From CAYQQU01 sp964419545 (lineage in GTDB: Bacteria > Bacteroidota > Bacteroidia > Chitinophagales > Saprospiraceae), in NCBI GenBank assembly GCA_964419545.1, contig CAYQQU010000127.1, forward strand, positions 1 to 8,478: a DNA stretch of 8,478 nucleotides, read 5' to 3'. Below the pieces are notes generated by a model, which was not told where the DNA came from, did not search any database, and saw only the letters and a list, made by a program, of their open reading frames with translations. The position numbers and the translations under genes are program-made. Below are positions 7,067-8,478 of this stretch, in pieces (positions within the stretch are counted from its first letter, which is position 1; each line of letters begins with the position of its first letter).

Positions 7067-7669
7067 TTATAGAAATTGGATAGCGGTAATTTCCCGGCGG
7101 TCGTAATAGTCTTTTATTTTGGGAGAAAAGCACTCCATCGAAGAATATTGGATTTTTACTTTTTTCCCGAGAGCGCCGTCCATGTCGTTGATCAGTTTTT
7201 CGGAGCCGGGGAAGTAGCGCAGCCACAGAAAACGGTGTTCGCGCCCCTGATCGTCGGCCAGGACGATGAAAGAGAATTCTTCCCCTTCTATGCGTTTGAT
7301 GGCGCCTTCCATTTCACTGACGGTTTTCATTTGCTTTTGGGCTTGTTCGGTTTGCATGGCGCCCATTTTCATCAGGAGAGCGGGGCATTTGGTGGCCATT
7401 TTCAAGCCGATCTGTTCGCCCAGTCGCGTGATCGCCGCCTGGTCGGGGAGGTCCAGGTCCATCTTTTCCAGTTCCGCCTGATGGTTGCCCATGCTGGTCA
7501 TGATGCAGAGGCTGAATTCCATTTGAATTTGTTCCTCACTCATTCCATCGACATTCTTTTCAGACATGCAATCGCAGGTTTCCTGGGCCAAAATGTCATT
7601 GAGCTCTTGCCCGGCGGCGTTGCCGGCAATGAGCAGCAGGCATAAAAAAGTAAGAACGATATTTTTCAT
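7067..7669 (-). CDS. Exported protein of unknown function with five mature cysteines
   Basis: I do not recognise the family. The 200-residue product starts with a clear signal peptide (MKNIVLTFLCLLLIAGNAAG, cleavage likely before Gln21). The N-terminal half is helical and Met/Glu-rich with cysteines at 32, 34 (CDC), 55 and 95, a pattern that recurs in small exported Bacteroidota proteins of unknown role. A Gln/Lys/Glu helix (about 104-126) leads to a C-terminal half predicted to be beta-rich: FSFIVLADDQGREHRFLWL (132-150), KKVKIQY (169-175) and REITAIQF (192-199), which reads like a small barrel or OB-like domain, with Cys180. The ATG at 7669 gives the signal peptide directly and is preferred. 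It is the first gene of a probable two-gene unit with the alpha/beta hydrolase and follows the double hairpin at 7698-7762. No enzyme motif is visible. Confidence 0.8.
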   Translation of the reverse strand: MKNIVLTFLCLLLIAGNAAGQELNDILAQETCDCMSEKNVDGMSEEQIQMEFSLCIMTSMGNHQAELEKMDLDLPDQAAITRLGEQIGLKMATKCPALLMKMGAMQTEQAQKQMKTVSEMEGAIKRIEGEEFSFIVLADDQGREHRFLWLRYFPGSEKLINDMDGALGKKVKIQYSSMECFSPKIKDYYDRREITAIQFL

Positions 7670-7697
7670 CTTCGATATTTTTGCGGCTAAAATACAA

Positions 7698-7745
7698 AGA
7701 GCTTGTCTAAATTACAGGAACCATCTGGAATTTAAGACAAGCTCT
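7698..7745 (-). terminator. Long imperfect hairpin, possible terminator of the upstream gene or small repeat element
   Basis: Arm AGAGCTTGTCTAAATT (7698-7713) pairs with AATTTAAGACAAGCTCT (7729-7745) with a single bulged base, and the stem can extend inward by ACAG/CTGG after one mismatch. On the minus strand the hairpin lies 48 nt after the stop of the 212-residue gene and is followed by TTTGTATTTTAG, a T-rich tail compatible with intrinsic termination. The stem is longer than most terminators need, so a MITE or repeated extragenic palindrome is a real alternative. Confidence 0.5.
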
Positions 7746-7762
7746 GAACCCGCGATGGGTTC
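7746..7762. repeat. Second hairpin abutting the long one
   Basis: GAACCC (7746-7751) and GGGTTC (7757-7762) form a perfect 6-bp stem around the loop gcgat. It begins on the base immediately after the long hairpin ends, so the two structures are contiguous. It lies 31 nt downstream of the 212-residue gene's stop codon. The GGGTTC/GAACCC pair recalls a tRNA T-stem, but no tRNA body surrounds it. Confidence 0.5.
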
Positions 7763-7793
7763 TCCAAAAAGGTGTGGCAGTATTGCAGCGGAT

Positions 7794-8432
7794 TTACCGC
7801 TGGTATTTCTTCGGCAATTCGCCTTTGTTGGTCATCCAGTCGGAAAGGGCGTAGGCGTAGCCGCGACCCGAGAATCTGACCTTCGTCAGCAGCGCCTTCT
7901 TATTGGCCAGTTTGTGCAGGGTCTGGTTGAGTTTGGTCTTCAATTTTTCTTCGTCCATATCGAGCTGCTCCTGGGTGATCTTTTCTTTACCCTGGTCGAT
8001 AAGTTCCGCATTGATGAGGGGCTTTTCCGCACCTTTGATCGCCTCAATGACAAAGTTATCCCATTCATTGAGTTTGGTATTGCGGGTGCGCTTTCCTTTG
8101 GCCGCTTTTGCTGACTTGGACACACCGTTTTTTCCGGGAGATTTGCTTTTCGTTTTCTGCTTTGACGGCGCCGCTTCGGTCTTAGCCGGCGCCGGCGCCT
8201 TTTCCGGCTGTTTTTCTTGCGGCGTTTCGGCGACCGTCGGTTGTACTTCTCCCTCGGCGGTTGTCATTTGGACGGTCGCGATTACGGGATCGGCTTCCGG
8301 CATAGAAGCTTCCAGTTCGGAAATGATACTCTGAATTTTTTGACTTTGGAAGTGCAATTTCCTCAACTCTGACTTGTACTTGCGAATCAGGTCTTTTACT
8401 TCAAGTGGTGTTAAGTTAAGATGACTACTCAT
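7794..8432 (-). CDS. Coiled-coil protein with basic linker and C-terminal winged-helix-like region, function unknown
   Basis: The 212-residue product has three parts. Residues about 7-45 are a charged amphipathic helix likely to form a coiled coil. Residues about 46-120 are a low-complexity linker, first Glu/Thr/Pro-rich, then dominated by Lys, Ala, Ser and Pro (for example SKSAKAAKGKRTRNTK, 105-120), like the tails of histone H1-like or nucleoid proteins. Residues 121-200 begin LNEWDNFVIEAI and end VRFSGRGYAYALSDW (185-199); the helix-helix-helix plus glycine-turn strand arrangement looks like a winged-helix domain. A DNA-binding or chromatin-associated role is plausible but is inference. 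No signal peptide or membrane segment is present. It appears monocistronic, followed by two hairpins. The start at 8432 is preferred since the coiled coil begins soon after; its promoter would lie at or beyond the right edge. Confidence 0.8.
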   Translation of the reverse strand: MSSHLNLTPLEVKDLIRKYKSELRKLHFQSQKIQSIISELEASMPEADPVIATVQMTTAEGEVQPTVAETPQEKQPEKAPAPAKTEAAPSKQKTKSKSPGKNGVSKSAKAAKGKRTRNTKLNEWDNFVIEAIKGAEKPLINAELIDQGKEKITQEQLDMDEEKLKTKLNQTLHKLANKKALLTKVRFSGRGYAYALSDWMTNKGELPKKYQR

Positions 8433-8478
8433 GCTGCTATGGTATTTTTACCAAATGTTGATGATAAATGTATGCTGT

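Noticed and set aside
7746..7762. tRNA T-arm or integration-site core suggested by GAACCC/GGGTTC
   Set aside because: No acceptor, D or anticodon arm can be placed around it, and no integrase or tRNA is present in the window.

Overview
The window most likely comes from a GC-moderate to GC-rich Bacteroidota chromosome, probably of the Saprospiria/Lewinella type (inference). Three things point there: a secreted protein with a CHU_C-type Ig-like domain and cysteine-patterned repeats typical of type IX secretion (T9SS) substrates; a promoter element of the Bacteroidota form TAnnTTTG (TACCTTTG) just ahead of the pyrophosphatase gene; and the absence of clear Shine-Dalgarno sequences. All eight genes I can support lie on the minus strand, so the window reads right to left. 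No tRNA, rRNA, CRISPR array, transposase or phage gene is visible.

From right to left the layout is as follows. A 212-aa protein with a coiled-coil start, a basic Ala/Pro/Lys linker and a C-terminal winged-helix-like region (8432-7794) is followed by a gap holding two adjacent hairpins (7698-7762). Next comes a pair spaced by 18 nt: a 200-aa exported protein of unknown function (7669-7067) and an alpha/beta hydrolase (7048-6257). Then come an exported metallophosphoesterase fused to a C-terminal CBM9/DOMON-like domain (6170-4335), a soluble family I inorganic pyrophosphatase (4264-3536, with its own promoter candidate), and a BASS/SBF-type transporter that starts 4 nt after the pyrophosphatase stop (3531-2662). 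A MATE efflux protein (2454-1069) follows, and the window ends inside a repeat-containing surface protein (881 to the left edge, C-terminus missing).

Functionally this is mainly a housekeeping and cell-envelope stretch. The clearest operon-like units are pyrophosphatase-transporter and unknown exported protein-hydrolase. I found no convincing evidence of a new defence or mobile system. The items most worth a second look are the phosphoesterase fusion with an altered first metal motif, the double hairpin at 7698-7762, the transporter whose sodium-site residues appear not to be conserved, and the edge-truncated 41-residue-repeat protein, which is open to the window edge and easily missed.
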